64,000 bases of DNA from Ilumatobacteraceae bacterium (GCA_022843125.1 JALHOG010000012.1:1-64000); one strand, 5' to 3'; counted from the first letter of the stretch, positions 34,761 to 43,883 are shown. The notes: a model not told the origin generated them from the letters alone. Numbers and translations: made by a program.

Positions 34761-36167
34761 GTGATCGATCAGGACGTCATCGAGCGCACGCTGGGCACAG
34801 CGCTGCGTACAGGAGCCGACTTCGCGGAGATCTACGCCGAGGACAAGCGCAACACGTCCGTCGGCCTCGATGACGGGCGGGTCGAACAGGTCACTTCCGG
34901 TCGCGACCGGGGCGCCGGCATCCGTGTCATCAAAGGTGAGACCACCGGCTTCGCCCATACGAGTGATCTGTCCGAGACCGGCCTCGCGGCTGCGGCGAGC
35001 GCCGCGGCCGAGGCGGCATCACGGGGCGGCGGTGGGGTTCGTACCGTTGCGTTGACCCCAGCCGAACGGCGTGCCGTCAACGAGGTACAGCAGTATCCCG
35101 AGACGATCGGCAAGACCGCGAAGGTCGAGCTGCTGCAGCGCATCGACGCCGCAGCCCGCGCCGCCGGCACCGAGATCGTCCAGGTGTCGGCCGGGTACGC
35201 CGACAGTCGCAAGCGGGTGCTCGTCGCGAACTCCGACGGGCTGCTCGCCGTCGACGACATCGCCCGCATCCTGGCTCGCGTCAACGTGGTGGCGAGCGGT
35301 GACACCGGCATGCAGACCGGCTACCAGTCGATGGGCCGCACGATCGGCTGGGAGGTCTTCGATCCTGCGAGCGAGCTGTTCGTCGACGTCGAGGAGCTCG
35401 CCCGCGATGCCGCTCGCCAGGCGCTCGTGAAGCTCACGGCCCGCCCTGCGCCGTCGGGCTCGATGCCGGTGGTCATCAAGAACGGGTCGGGCGCCGTGCT
35501 GTTCCACGAGGCGTGCGGGCACGGCCTCGAGGCCGACCACATCCAGAAGGGGGCGTCGGTCTACGCCGGGAAGGTCGGCGAGCTCGTCGCCTCGCCGCTC
35601 GTGACCCTGGTCGACGACGGCACCATGGCGGGGGAGTGGGGCACGCTCGCGATCGACGACGAGGGTCACCCGACGCAGCGCAACGTGCTCATCCAGGACG
35701 GCGTGCTCACCGACTACATGTGGGATCACATCCGGGCCCGCAAGGAGGGCCGTGGCCCGTCAGGGAACGGCCGGCGCCAGAGCTACATGCACCTGCCGAT
35801 GGTGCGCATGACCAACACGATCGTGCTCGACGGTCACGACGAGCCCGACGACATCGTCGCCAACACCGAGCGCGGCGTGTACGTCGCCGAGCTCGGCGGC
35901 GGCAGTGTCAACACCGCCTCGGGCGACTTCGTGTTCGGCATGCGCGAGGCGTACCTCATCGAGGACGGCCGGATCACCGAGCCGTTGCGCGAGGGCAACC
36001 TCATCGGCAACGGGCCGCAGGTCCTCCGCGACATCGACATGTTGGGCAACGACTTCATGATGGGCAACCCGGGCACGTGCGGCAAGGACGGCCAGGGCGT
36101 GCCGGTCGGCGACGGGCAGCCGACGCTCCGGGTGAAGCAGATGACGATCGGCGGGACGGCGTCATGA
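34761..36167 (+). CDS. tldD: TldD metalloprotease
   Basis: A 468-residue subunit of the TldD/TldE heterodimeric protease. The Zn-binding motif HEACGHGLEADH is present, followed by VYAGKVGELVASPLVTLVDD and late MLGNDFMMGNPGTCGKDGQG. TldD/E unfolds and cleaves short peptides, including RiPP leader peptides and antitoxins. GTG 34761 is taken as start because TAGGCT (34748-34753) lies 7 nt upstream. The stop overlaps the start of tldE (ATGA), so the pair is co-translated. Confidence 0.94.
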   Translation: MIDQDVIERTLGTALRTGADFAEIYAEDKRNTSVGLDDGRVEQVTSGRDRGAGIRVIKGETTGFAHTSDLSETGLAAAASAAAEAASRGGGGVRTVALTPAERRAVNEVQQYPETIGKTAKVELLQRIDAAARAAGTEIVQVSAGYADSRKRVLVANSDGLLAVDDIARILARVNVVASGDTGMQTGYQSMGRTIGWEVFDPASELFVDVEELARDAARQALVKLTARPAPSGSMPVVIKNGSGAVLFHEACGHGLEADHIQKGASVYAGKVGELVASPLVTLVDDGTMAGEWGTLAIDDEGHPTQRNVLIQDGVLTDYMWDHIRARKEGRGPSGNGRRQSYMHLPMVRMTNTIVLDGHDEPDDIVANTERGVYVAELGGGSVNTASGDFVFGMREAYLIEDGRITEPLREGNLIGNGPQVLRDIDMLGNDFMMGNPGTCGKDGQGVPVGDGQPTLRVKQMTIGGTAS

Positions 36168-37543
36168 GCGCCACTGATACCACCGTCGCCTCGGGGGAGT
36201 TGGGCGCCGACCTGCTCGCGATCGTCGACCGGGTGGTCGCGCAGGCGAAGCCCGGCGAGCAGGTGGAGGCGTTCGTGTCCCGCGGTGGCGACACCGAGGT
36301 ACGCGTCTACCAGGGTGAGGTCGAGCACTTCGTCAGCGCGCAGGCCGAGGGCATCGGCATCCGCATCATCAGCGACGGCCGCACCGGTTTCGCATATGCC
36401 GGCACGCTCGACGAGGCGGCGATCGCAGAGGTGCTCGCCGAGGCCCGCGACAACGTGCAGTTCGGCACCGTCGACGAGTGGGCCGGTCTCGCCGAGCCCG
36501 ACGGCGTGGCGCAGACCGCGCAGGCGCTGTGGAGCGATGAGCTCGCCGGCTACGCGACCGATCGCAAGATCGAGCTTGCGAAGGAGCTCGAACGGCTCAC
36601 GCTCGGGGCCGACTCACGTGTCCGGGTCGACGACTCGAACTATGCCGATGCCTTCGGTGAGGCTGCCGTCGCCACCACGACCGGGATTCGCCGGTGGGGC
36701 CGTGAGAACGGCTGTTACGTGAGCGTGTCGACGCTGGCCGACGACGGCGACGAGACCCAGACCGGCTTCGGGTTCAGCGTCGGGCGAACCCCGGACATGT
36801 TCGACCTCGGCAAAGCCGCCCGCGAGGCGGCCGACCGTGCGACCCGGCTGCTCGGTGCGACCAAGCCGGCGTCGCGACGCACCACGGTGGTGCTCGACCC
36901 GTTCGTGACGGCGCAGTTCCTGGCGATCATCTCGTCGACGCTCAACGGTGAGGCCGTCGTGAAGGGACGCAGCCTGTTCAAAGACCGGTTGGGCGACGAG
37001 GTGGCGCCGCCGTTCGTCACCCTGCTCGACGATCCCACGAACCCGCTCGCGTACACGGCCACCGATGTCGACGGAGAAGGGCTCGCCGCACGTCTCAATC
37101 CGCTGATCGAGGGTGGCGTGCTGCGCCAGTTCGTGCACAACTCGTATTCGGCCCGCCGGGCGGGGACGATGTCGACGGGCAACGCGGTCCGGGGCGGCTT
37201 CGCCGGGACGCCGGGTGTCGGTGCGCTGGCGCTCCACCTGCTGCCGGGCACCCGCTCGCAGGACGAGATCGTCGCCGGCATCGACGACGGCCTGCTCGTG
37301 CAGAGCGTGCAGGGCATCCACTCGGGCGTGAACCCGATCAGTGGCGACTTCTCGACCGGAGCCGCCGGCCTCATGATCCGCAACGGTCAGGTCGCCGAGC
37401 CGGTCCGCGAGTTCACGATCGCGTCGACGCTGCAGCGGATGCTGATGGACATCGTCGAGGTCGGCGGCGACGTCGACTGGCTCCCGATGCGCGCCGCCGG
37501 CGTCACCCTCGTCGTCACCGACGTCACCATGTCCGGCGCCTGA
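36164..37543 (+). CDS. pmbA: TldE/PmbA subunit
   Basis: A 459-residue partner of TldD that lacks the HExxxH zinc site. Typical regions: VEAFVSRGGDTEVRVYQGE, GIGIRIISDGRTGFAYAG, VVLDPFVTAQFLAIISSTL, and VQGIHSGVNPISGDFSTGA near the C-terminus. It forms the substrate chamber of the heterodimer. Its ATG overlaps the tldD stop. A palindromic hairpin lies directly after its stop. Confidence 0.93.
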   Translation: MSATDTTVASGELGADLLAIVDRVVAQAKPGEQVEAFVSRGGDTEVRVYQGEVEHFVSAQAEGIGIRIISDGRTGFAYAGTLDEAAIAEVLAEARDNVQFGTVDEWAGLAEPDGVAQTAQALWSDELAGYATDRKIELAKELERLTLGADSRVRVDDSNYADAFGEAAVATTTGIRRWGRENGCYVSVSTLADDGDETQTGFGFSVGRTPDMFDLGKAAREAADRATRLLGATKPASRRTTVVLDPFVTAQFLAIISSTLNGEAVVKGRSLFKDRLGDEVAPPFVTLLDDPTNPLAYTATDVDGEGLAARLNPLIEGGVLRQFVHNSYSARRAGTMSTGNAVRGGFAGTPGVGALALHLLPGTRSQDEIVAGIDDGLLVQSVQGIHSGVNPISGDFSTGAAGLMIRNGQVAEPVREFTIASTLQRMLMDIVEVGGDVDWLPMRAAGVTLVVTDVTMSGA

Positions 37544-37550
37544 CGCGACG

Positions 37551-37612
37551 AACCCCGTTCCGGTCACCGTTTGGCGGCGGGGTCGCCGCACTCTGGTGAC
37601 CGGAACGGGGTT
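37551..37612. repeat. 18-bp perfect inverted repeat between convergent genes
   Basis: Arms AACCCCGTTCCGGTCACC (37551-37568) and its exact complement (37595-37612) enclose 26 nt with an inner GGCGGCG/CGCCGC hairpin. It sits 7 bp after the pmbA stop and 18 bp before the fasciclin-gene stop on the other strand, so a bidirectional terminator is likely. A related copy is found at 40565-40621. Confidence 0.8.
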
Positions 37613-37629
37613 GCTGGGGGGTCAGGGGG

Positions 37630-38274
37630 TCAGAGGTTGACCGGGCGCAGGACGAAGCTGATGCCGTGGGCGATGCCGTTCGACGCCTTGATGTCGAGCC
37701 GCGAACGCACGAGCGTCGGGTTGACGTCGTTCGGGTCGTTGTCGACCAGGATCGCCGTGCCGAGCAGCCGGACCGGGTTCACGCGGATGCTGCCACCGGC
37801 CAGCATGGGCACTGCGGTTCCGCGGGGCACGCTGAGCGCCGTCTTCGAGTCGATGAGGCCCACGTGCACGTGGTAGCTCACGACGAGCTCGAGCGTGGCG
37901 ACGTCGAGCTTGCTGAGCAGCAGGTTGGCGATCGTCTTCTCGCTCGCGAACCAGTACTTGAAGCCGTACAGGTCTGCGGCGAGCGCCTGGAACGCCCGGT
38001 CGTTGGGGAGGAAGACGGTCAGCTTGGGGCTGTTCGGGTCGGCCGCCAGCGCGAGCGGTGAGCTGGGGTTGGCGGTGAGGATGGTGCCGACGACACCGTT
38101 GAGGATGTCGAAGTCGTACCAGTTGCGGTCGCCGATCGGGCCCTGGGCTGCCAGGATCTGAGCGAGCGTCGGCTGGCTGGCCGTGGCCGAGGCCGTCGGC
38201 CCCGTCGCGATGGCGGCCGCGCCCGCCAGGGCGGCGCCGGCGACGGCGGTGGCGATGAGCTTGCGGAAACGCAT
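37630..38274 (-). CDS. secreted fasciclin-domain protein
   Basis: A 214-residue protein with a Sec signal peptide (MRFRKLIATAVAGAALAGAA, cleavage probably near ASA at about 30). The single fasciclin (FAS1) domain has FDILNGVVGTILTAN, LTVFLPNDRAFQALA, VSYHVHVGLIDSKTAL and an end IKASNGIAHGISFVLRPVNL. FAS1 domains mediate adhesion or matrix binding at the cell surface. The short downstream gap holds the terminator-like repeat. Confidence 0.9.
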   Translation of the reverse strand: MRFRKLIATAVAGAALAGAAAIATGPTASATASQPTLAQILAAQGPIGDRNWYDFDILNGVVGTILTANPSSPLALAADPNSPKLTVFLPNDRAFQALAADLYGFKYWFASEKTIANLLLSKLDVATLELVVSYHVHVGLIDSKTALSVPRGTAVPMLAGGSIRVNPVRLLGTAILVDNDPNDVNPTLVRSRLDIKASNGIAHGISFVLRPVNL

Positions 38275-38370
38275 GGGAACTCCTGTGTTCGGTGTCTGGG
38301 ACGTCCGCCGATTTGCAGACGCCCGTACTACGCACCGGGAGGGTGTTCCGGATGCGCCCGTGACGGATCG

Positions 38371-40422
38371 TCACGGGCACACGTTTCCGCTGCACGACTT
38401 CAGCGCGTCGAGCTGGGCGGACAGCGACTCGGTGTCCGGATCGTTCGAGCCGTTGCCGTCTCGGTAGAGGTTCACGAGCTGGAACGGGTCGGTCACCATG
38501 TCGTAGTACTCGCGATAGGTCGGCGTCGACGTGGTCGACGGGCTCGTGCCGTAGTACTCGACGTACAGGTAGTCGGCGGTGCGGACTGCAGCCCAGGTGG
38601 GGATGCCGTTGCCGTTGGCCGTGTCGTAGTAGTACTCCGTCAGCCCGGCTTCGCGGGCGTGCCCGCCGAGGATGTCATGGCCGTCGACCGGGGCGAGGTT
38701 CTGGGTCACGCCGGTCGCAGCGAGCACGGTGGGCACGATGTCGACGTGGGTCACCGCTCGTTCGTCGATCACACCGGCCGCCACCTTGCCCGGCCACCGG
38801 ATCACGAACGGGACGTTCACTGCCGGGTCGTAGGGTAGGAACTTGCTGCCGAGCCCGTGCTCACCCCACATGTAGCCGTTGTCGGAGGTGAAGATCACGA
38901 GTGTGTTGTCGAGCTCTCCGCTGGCCTGCAATGCCCGCATGAAACGGTCGACCTGATCGTCGACGCTGTAGAGCGTTCTGATCATCGCGGTGCGGGTGCT
39001 GGCGATCTCGCTGGGGTTCACGGTCCGATTGATCACGAACGGCGGTTTGTCCGAACGGTCGGTCTCGGTGTGGGCCGGCGTGACGGCGGCTGGCGGTACG
39101 GCTGCCGACGCGTACTTCGCCTCGGCGATCGATGGGCTGTGGGGTGCCACCGGCGCGAGCTGCATGTAGAAGGGGCGACTGTCGTCGCGCCGGTCGAAGT
39201 CGGCGAGGTAGTCGATCGCCTGGTCGAAGACGATCGTCGTCGAGTAACCGGGCGGCTGCCGGCCCTCGCCGTCGAAGTTGATCCAGATGTTCTCGTAGCC
39301 GCCCTTGAAGTAGGTCCAACGGTCCCAGTGCGGCGCGATCGATCCGAGCGGCCACCAGTGCAGGTACTTGCCGGAGTGGCCGGTGAAGTAGCCGGCGTCG
39401 CGGAGGTACCGCTGCAGCGTGAGGTCGTTGTCCATGCCCACGTTGTTCTGGTTGATCTGACCGTTGTTGTGGACGTACCGACCGCTCATCAACGTCGACC
39501 GCGACGGGCAGCAGCTCGGTGTCGAGACGTAGGCGTTCGGGAACGTCGTGCCGCCGTCGACGAGCCAGTCGTTGATCTTGGGGAGGTATGCGAGCGAGAC
39601 GGCGTTCATGTCGTCGAGGTCGATCACGACCACGTTCGGGCGCGTGCCCGGCGGCGGCGGATCAACCGTGCCGTCGGCGATCGTCAACGTGTACGCAGCG
39701 ACCCCGCGGTACGACCACACCGCCGCGTAGTACGCGGTCCCTGCGGTGAGCGGCGCGTCGACCGTCTTCGGGCTCGTCGTCCCGGCCGTGATGTTCCTCG
39801 CGATGATCGCGCCGGTCGCGGCGAGCCGGATCTCGATGCGCAGGTCGGCGTTGCCGGTCCACGACAGACGCAACGCGGTGGTCGCCGTCCTTGGCGTCGT
39901 GAAGTCGACGCGCACCCACTTCGCAGCCGACGCCCGCGTGCTGTCCAACGAACCGGTCGACAGCGTCCGATCCGAGCCGCCGGGTGGCGGCGGGTCCGGG
40001 ATGTTCTCGGCGATCGTGAGCGTGTACGTACCGACGCCGCTGTAGGCCCAGATCGCCGCGTAGTAGGCGGTGCCGGCGGTGAGCGATGCGTCGACGGTCT
40101 TGGGGCTGCTCGTCCCGGTCGTGGTGTTGCTCGCGATGATCGCACCGGTCGCGCCGAGCCGGATCTCGAAGCGCAGGTCGGCGTTGCCGGACCATGCCAG
40201 TCGGAACGTCGCCGTCGCCGTCTGACTGGTGGTGAAGTCGAGCCGTCGCCACTTCGGGGCTTGCGAGCGTGAGCTGTCGACCACGGCAGAGCCGAGCGTG
40301 CGCTCGACCACGGCTGCATCAGCCCTCGGCGCTGTGGCCGGGCTGACGGCGAGGGCCAGCAGGAACGCCGCAATGAGTGTGACGACCGCAAGGCCGCGCC
40401 GAACTCTGGATCCGTCCATCAT
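38371..40422 (-). CDS. secreted sulfatase with two N-terminal beta-sandwich repeats
   Basis: A 683-residue protein with a signal peptide (LAVVTLIAAFLLALAVSPAT). Two ~100-residue tandem beta repeats follow, each with RTLG/STGS, KW.R.DFTT, LRLSWTGNADLRIEIRL and PLTAGTAYYAA, linked by Pro-rich PDPPPPGG. The alkaline-phosphatase-fold sulfatase domain begins RPNVVVIDLDDMN. Its CCPSRST motif supplies the Cys normally converted to formylglycine, preceded by TPS; later GHSGKYLHWW and FTSDNGYMWGEHG are typical. It probably desulfates an extracellular polysaccharide. AGG-rich ribosome site (GGAGG) precedes the ATG pair. Confidence 0.9.
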   Translation of the reverse strand: MMDGSRVRRGLAVVTLIAAFLLALAVSPATAPRADAAVVERTLGSAVVDSSRSQAPKWRRLDFTTSQTATATFRLAWSGNADLRFEIRLGATGAIIASNTTTGTSSPKTVDASLTAGTAYYAAIWAYSGVGTYTLTIAENIPDPPPPGGSDRTLSTGSLDSTRASAAKWVRVDFTTPRTATTALRLSWTGNADLRIEIRLAATGAIIARNITAGTTSPKTVDAPLTAGTAYYAAVWSYRGVAAYTLTIADGTVDPPPPGTRPNVVVIDLDDMNAVSLAYLPKINDWLVDGGTTFPNAYVSTPSCCPSRSTLMSGRYVHNNGQINQNNVGMDNDLTLQRYLRDAGYFTGHSGKYLHWWPLGSIAPHWDRWTYFKGGYENIWINFDGEGRQPPGYSTTIVFDQAIDYLADFDRRDDSRPFYMQLAPVAPHSPSIAEAKYASAAVPPAAVTPAHTETDRSDKPPFVINRTVNPSEIASTRTAMIRTLYSVDDQVDRFMRALQASGELDNTLVIFTSDNGYMWGEHGLGSKFLPYDPAVNVPFVIRWPGKVAAGVIDERAVTHVDIVPTVLAATGVTQNLAPVDGHDILGGHAREAGLTEYYYDTANGNGIPTWAAVRTADYLYVEYYGTSPSTTSTPTYREYYDMVTDPFQLVNLYRDGNGSNDPDTESLSAQLDALKSCSGNVCP

Positions 40423-40564
40423 CGAACCTCCCGTGATGCCTGGCGGTGGCACACGTCTTCGTTTCGACCAGGACCAAGCTGATCCGGATGCGCGACTCGC
40501 GCACCATCGTCGTGCCTCAATGTTCCACCCATCGGGCCCGAGGGCCCAGGGCCGAACGGCCCGC

Positions 40565-40621
40565 CCCGTTCCGGTCACCGTTTCGGCGTGACTGTCCCCC
40601 CGTTCTGGTGACCAGAACGGG
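40565..40621. repeat. inverted repeat related to 37551-37612
   Basis: Arms CCCGTTCCGGTCACC (40565-40579) and GGTGACCAGAACGGG (40607-40621) match with one mismatch. An alternative tight palindrome, CCCGTTCTGGT/ACCAGAACGGG around a single G, occupies 40599-40621. The left arm plus its flank repeats the CCCCGTTCCGGTCACCGTTT sequence of the 37551 element. It lies after the ychF stop on the minus strand. Confidence 0.75.
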
Positions 40622-40630
40622 TTTGGTGGA

Positions 40631-41719
40631 TCAGACGTTGAAGCGGAACTCCATGACGTCGCCGTCGTGGGCGACGTACTCCTTGCCCTCGACGCGGAGC
40701 TTGCCGGCCTCCTTGGCGGCGTGCCACGAGCCGAGCTGGAGCAGCTCGTCCCAGTGGATCACCTCGGCGCGGATGAAGCCGCGCTGGAAGTCGGAGTGGA
40801 TGCGCCCGGCGCACACCGGCGCGGTGGACCCCTCGTAGAAGGTCCAGGCGCGCGTCTCCTTCTCGCCCGTGGTGAAGTAGGTGCGCAGGCCGAGCAGGTG
40901 GTAGGCGGAGCGGACCATCCGGAACAGGGCGCCCTCGCCGAGCCCGAAGCCCTCCAGCATCTCCGCCCGCTCGATCGGATCGGTGATCGCTGCGGCCTCG
41001 GCCTCGAGTTGGACGCACATGCCGATCACCTCGACGTTGTCGCCGGCCGACGTGAACTCGTCGCGCACGATCTGCTCGACGGCCGGGATGCGATCGAGCT
41101 CGTCCTCGCCGACGTTCACGACGGCGAGCACGCGGCGGTTCGTGAGGAGGAAGTACGGGGTGAGCGCCTCGCGATGGTCTGCCTTGAGGCCGGCGCGGTA
41201 CAGCGGTGTGCCCTCGCTCAGGGCGTCGTACGCGGCCTGGAGCGCGGCCACCTCGTCGCCGAGCGACTTGTCGAGCTTCGACTGGCGCGTGGCCTGGTTC
41301 AGCCGCTTCTCGACCGTCTCGAGGTCGGCCAGCGCGAGCTCGAGCTCGACGACGCGCAGGTGCTCGAGCGGGTCGCTCGGACCGGGCACGTCGTCGTCTT
41401 CGAAGGCACGCAGGACGAACACGATCGCGTCGACCTCGCGGATGTTGGCGAGGAACTTGTTGCCCAGCCCCTCACCCTTCGATGCACCCTCCACGAGACC
41501 ACCGATGTCGACCACCTCGACCGTGGCGTGGATCGTCTTCTTGCTCTTCGACATCACCGAGAGCCGCTCGATGCGCTCGTCGGGCACCCTGGCGACCCCG
41601 ATGTTCGGGTCCTTCGTGGCGAACGCGTAGGGCGCGGCCAGCGCGCCACCGCCCGTCAGCGCGTTGTAGAGAGACGACTTCCCGGCATTGGGGAGTCCGA
41701 CGAGACCGAAGCGTTCCAT
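40631..41719 (-). CDS. ychF: Obg-like ATPase YchF
   Basis: A 362-residue OBG-family P-loop protein. It begins MERFGLVGLPNAGKSSLYNA, with G1 GLPNAGKSS, G3-like DIGGLVEGASKGEG, NVGEDE in place of the guanine-specific NKxD (YchF hydrolyses ATP), and a C-terminal TGS domain ending YVAHDGDVMEFRFNV. It binds ribosomes and affects stress responses. Start ATG 41719 matches the family N-terminus. Confidence 0.95.
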   Translation of the reverse strand: MERFGLVGLPNAGKSSLYNALTGGGALAAPYAFATKDPNIGVARVPDERIERLSVMSKSKKTIHATVEVVDIGGLVEGASKGEGLGNKFLANIREVDAIVFVLRAFEDDDVPGPSDPLEHLRVVELELALADLETVEKRLNQATRQSKLDKSLGDEVAALQAAYDALSEGTPLYRAGLKADHREALTPYFLLTNRRVLAVVNVGEDELDRIPAVEQIVRDEFTSAGDNVEVIGMCVQLEAEAAAITDPIERAEMLEGFGLGEGALFRMVRSAYHLLGLRTYFTTGEKETRAWTFYEGSTAPVCAGRIHSDFQRGFIRAEVIHWDELLQLGSWHAAKEAGKLRVEGKEYVAHDGDVMEFRFNV

Positions 41720-41886
41720 GAGGGCACGAAGGCTACCGAGTCGGGTGACACGCAGGTCATGACGCGATCGTGCCCGGGGCCGCATCGGGGGGAGGGGGAG
41801 GGGCTGCGGCCACCGGGCACGATCGGTTGGGGGGACTCCGGCGGGTCAGCGGCGGGGGGAACCGCCGACCCGCACGAACGGGGGAC

Positions 41887-42276
41887 TCAGTGGTTGCAGT
41901 CGGCGCCGTGCTCGTGGCCGGCCTGATCGGCGATCTGCTTGCGGACGTCGTCCATGTCGAGCGAACGCACCTGCTCGAGCAGGTCGTCGAGCGCCGACTT
42001 CGGGAGGGCACCGGGCTGGCTGAACAGCTGGATGCCGTCACGGAAGATCATGAGGGTCGGGATCGACATGATGCCGAGGGCGCCGGCGAGCTGCTGCTCG
42101 GCCTCGGTGTCGACCTTGGCGAAGGTGACGTCGGGGTTCTCCTCCGCAGTGGCCTCGAAAACCGGGGCGAACTGGCGGCACGGGCCGCACCACGACGCCC
42201 AGAAGTCGACGAACGTGATGCCGTCGGTCTTCACGGTCGACTCGAAGTTCTCCATGGTGAGGGTGCTGGTGGCCAT
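41887..42276 (-). CDS. thioredoxin with His/Cys tail
   Basis: A 129-residue cytosolic thioredoxin. The active site is WASWCGPCRQ, with the cis-Pro in MSIPTLMIFRDG. After the normal thioredoxin end (~108) a short extension finishes GHEHGADCNH, resembling a metal-binding tail. This tail is not part of the core family and may bind Zn or Cu. The gene is divergent from the PHP gene 94 bp away. Confidence 0.92.
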   Translation of the reverse strand: MATSTLTMENFESTVKTDGITFVDFWASWCGPCRQFAPVFEATAEENPDVTFAKVDTEAEQQLAGALGIMSIPTLMIFRDGIQLFSQPGALPKSALDDLLEQVRSLDMDDVRKQIADQAGHEHGADCNH

Positions 42277-42370
42277 CGTTGACGCTGTCTCCTTCGTGAC
42301 ATCCCGGCGACACTGCTCCGGGGACAAGGGAGACAACACGGACACCCCACCCGGTATTCCAACCCGCGGT

Positions 42371-43426
42371 ATGGTCATCGGTGTGACCCCCGTCGCCCCG
42401 ATGACTCCCGAAGCCGCCCTGCTGCGCGTGATCCACTGCCTCGACCGCGCCCACGAGTCCGGCTTCAAGACCAAGGCGTTCGTGCGGGCCCTCGACGTCG
42501 TTCGCACGGCCGACGCCGTCGAGATCGCCGAGCGCGCCCGCGACGAACGCCTCGGCGAGCTCGACGGGATCGGCGACACCACGGCGGCGGTGATCACCGA
42601 GGCGCTCGCCGGCGTCGTGCCGGCGTACCTCGCGAAGGTCGAACGCGAGTCGGTGGTGGCGATCACCGACGCCGGGGCGGTCTACCGGTCTGCGTTGCGG
42701 GGCGATTGCCACCTGCACTCGCGGTGGAGCGACGGCGGTGCCGAGATCGAGGCGATGGCCGCGACGGCGATCGACCTCGGTCACGAGTACATGGTGCTCA
42801 CCGATCACTCTGCACGGCTCACGGTCGCGCACGGGCTCGACGAGGAGCGATTGACGAACCAGCTCGCCGAGATCGAACGCATCAACGGCGAGATCGCCGC
42901 CGCCGGCCACGACTTCCGCATCCTCACCGGGATGGAGGTCGACATCCTGGAGGACGGGTCGCTCGACCTCGCCGACGCGATGCTCGCCAGGCTCGACGTG
43001 GTCGTGGCGAGCGTGCACTCGAAGCTGCGGATGGAACGCACGCAGATGACCGAGCGGATGCTGGTGGCGGTCGCAAATCCGCACGTCGACATCCTCGGAC
43101 ACTGCACCGGGCGGATGATCGGCAAGCGCCCGCCGTCGCAGTTCGACGCCGACTACGTGTTCGCGGCGTGCGCTCGCTTCGGGACGGCAGTCGAGATCAA
43201 CTGCCGGCCGGAGCGGTTGGACCCGCCGCGGGAGCTGCTCGACGTGGCGATCGAGTACGGCTGCTGGTTCTCGATCGACTCCGACGCCCACTCCACCGGC
43301 CAGCTCGAGTGGCAGCCCCACGGCTGCGATCGCGCCGCCGAACGCGAGGTGCCGATCGATCGCATCATCAACACGCTGCCGGCCGCCGAGCTCCTCGCAT
43401 GGACCGACGCCGCGACGGCGAACTGA
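42371..43426 (+). CDS. HhH-PHP phosphoesterase, PolX-like without polymerase domain
   Basis: About 351 residues. Residues ~15-85 form helix-hairpin-helix-like elements (KTKAFVRALDVVRTAD, LGELDGIGDTTAAVI) as in family X polymerases. The PHP domain follows with metal ligands in RGDCHLHSRWSDGG, VLTDHSARL, TGMEVDILEDG, VASVHSK, HVDILGHCTGR, VEINCRPERLDPP and SIDSDAHS. It matches the C-terminal exonuclease/phosphatase part of bacterial PolX, but no nucleotidyltransferase domain lies between. Presumed Mn/Zn-dependent nuclease or phosphatase in DNA repair. Confidence 0.82.
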   Translation: MVIGVTPVAPMTPEAALLRVIHCLDRAHESGFKTKAFVRALDVVRTADAVEIAERARDERLGELDGIGDTTAAVITEALAGVVPAYLAKVERESVVAITDAGAVYRSALRGDCHLHSRWSDGGAEIEAMAATAIDLGHEYMVLTDHSARLTVAHGLDEERLTNQLAEIERINGEIAAAGHDFRILTGMEVDILEDGSLDLADAMLARLDVVVASVHSKLRMERTQMTERMLVAVANPHVDILGHCTGRMIGKRPPSQFDADYVFAACARFGTAVEINCRPERLDPPRELLDVAIEYGCWFSIDSDAHSTGQLEWQPHGCDRAAEREVPIDRIINTLPAAELLAWTDAATAN

Positions 43427-43509
43427 AGCTGCGAGTTCACGTCGCAGGGTCCGGCAACGTTGGGACCCAGGCCGAGTAGCGTTCCGGCCTGCAGAGTGTG
43501 GGAGGTGCG

Positions 43510-43812
43510 GTGAGAGAGCAGGATCGGCGGCGAGACCTCCGCCAGCGGCAGAACCCGGCGTACGACCGTGTCATCGTGGCGTGCCGGACCACCGGTCAGG
43601 TCCTCGCACTCGTGCAGGCGATCGGCAAGTCGCCCGCTCGACTGGTGTTGGCCTCGGAGGAGATGCTGCTCAACGTCGCGCCGAACGGGAGGTCGGTGTT
43701 GTGTGGGTGTTCAGCGGGCGCGCACACCCTCGACGTCTACCGCTACCAGACCGAGGTCTACCGCCAGGACGCTGACCGCACCGCGCGTCGGCCCGTTCAC
43801 ATCTCGGTCTGA
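43510..43812 (+). CDS. hypothetical protein upstream of the integrated element
   Basis: About 100 residues from GTG 43510, preceded by GGGAGGTGC. Arg-rich N-terminus, then YDRVIVACRTTGQVLALVQA, ARLVLASEEMLLNVAP and CGCSAGAHTLDVYRYQTEVY. I do not recognise it. It is the last chromosomal gene before the element; the bL37 promoter remnant starts about 25 bp after its stop. Confidence 0.55.
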   Translation: MREQDRRRDLRQRQNPAYDRVIVACRTTGQVLALVQAIGKSPARLVLASEEMLLNVAPNGRSVLCGCSAGAHTLDVYRYQTEVYRQDADRTARRPVHISV

Positions 43813-43836
43813 TCGGCGCAGAACCGCCTGGGCCGG

Positions 43837-43865
43837 TTGGGGGCGGTCACCCGTGCCCGTAGACT
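43837..43865 (+). promoter_or_regulatory. orphaned original promoter of the bL37 gene
   Basis: A -35 TTGGGG (43837-43842), a 17-bp spacer and a -10 TAGACT (43860-43865) point toward an ATG at 43876 that now begins a three-codon frame (ATG TCG AAT TAG-like stop). The matching box on the far side of the element is TAGCGT at 54029-54034. Confidence 0.55.
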
Positions 43866-43868
43866 CCC

Positions 43869-43883
43869 GTTCCTTATGTCGAA
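43869..43883. other. candidate attL
   Basis: GTTCCTTATGTCGAA here and GTTCCTCATGTCGAA at 54036-54050 differ at one base; the last 8 (ATGTCGAA) are identical and cover the start of the bL37 gene. The integrase gene begins 90 bp inside. Confidence 0.65.
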
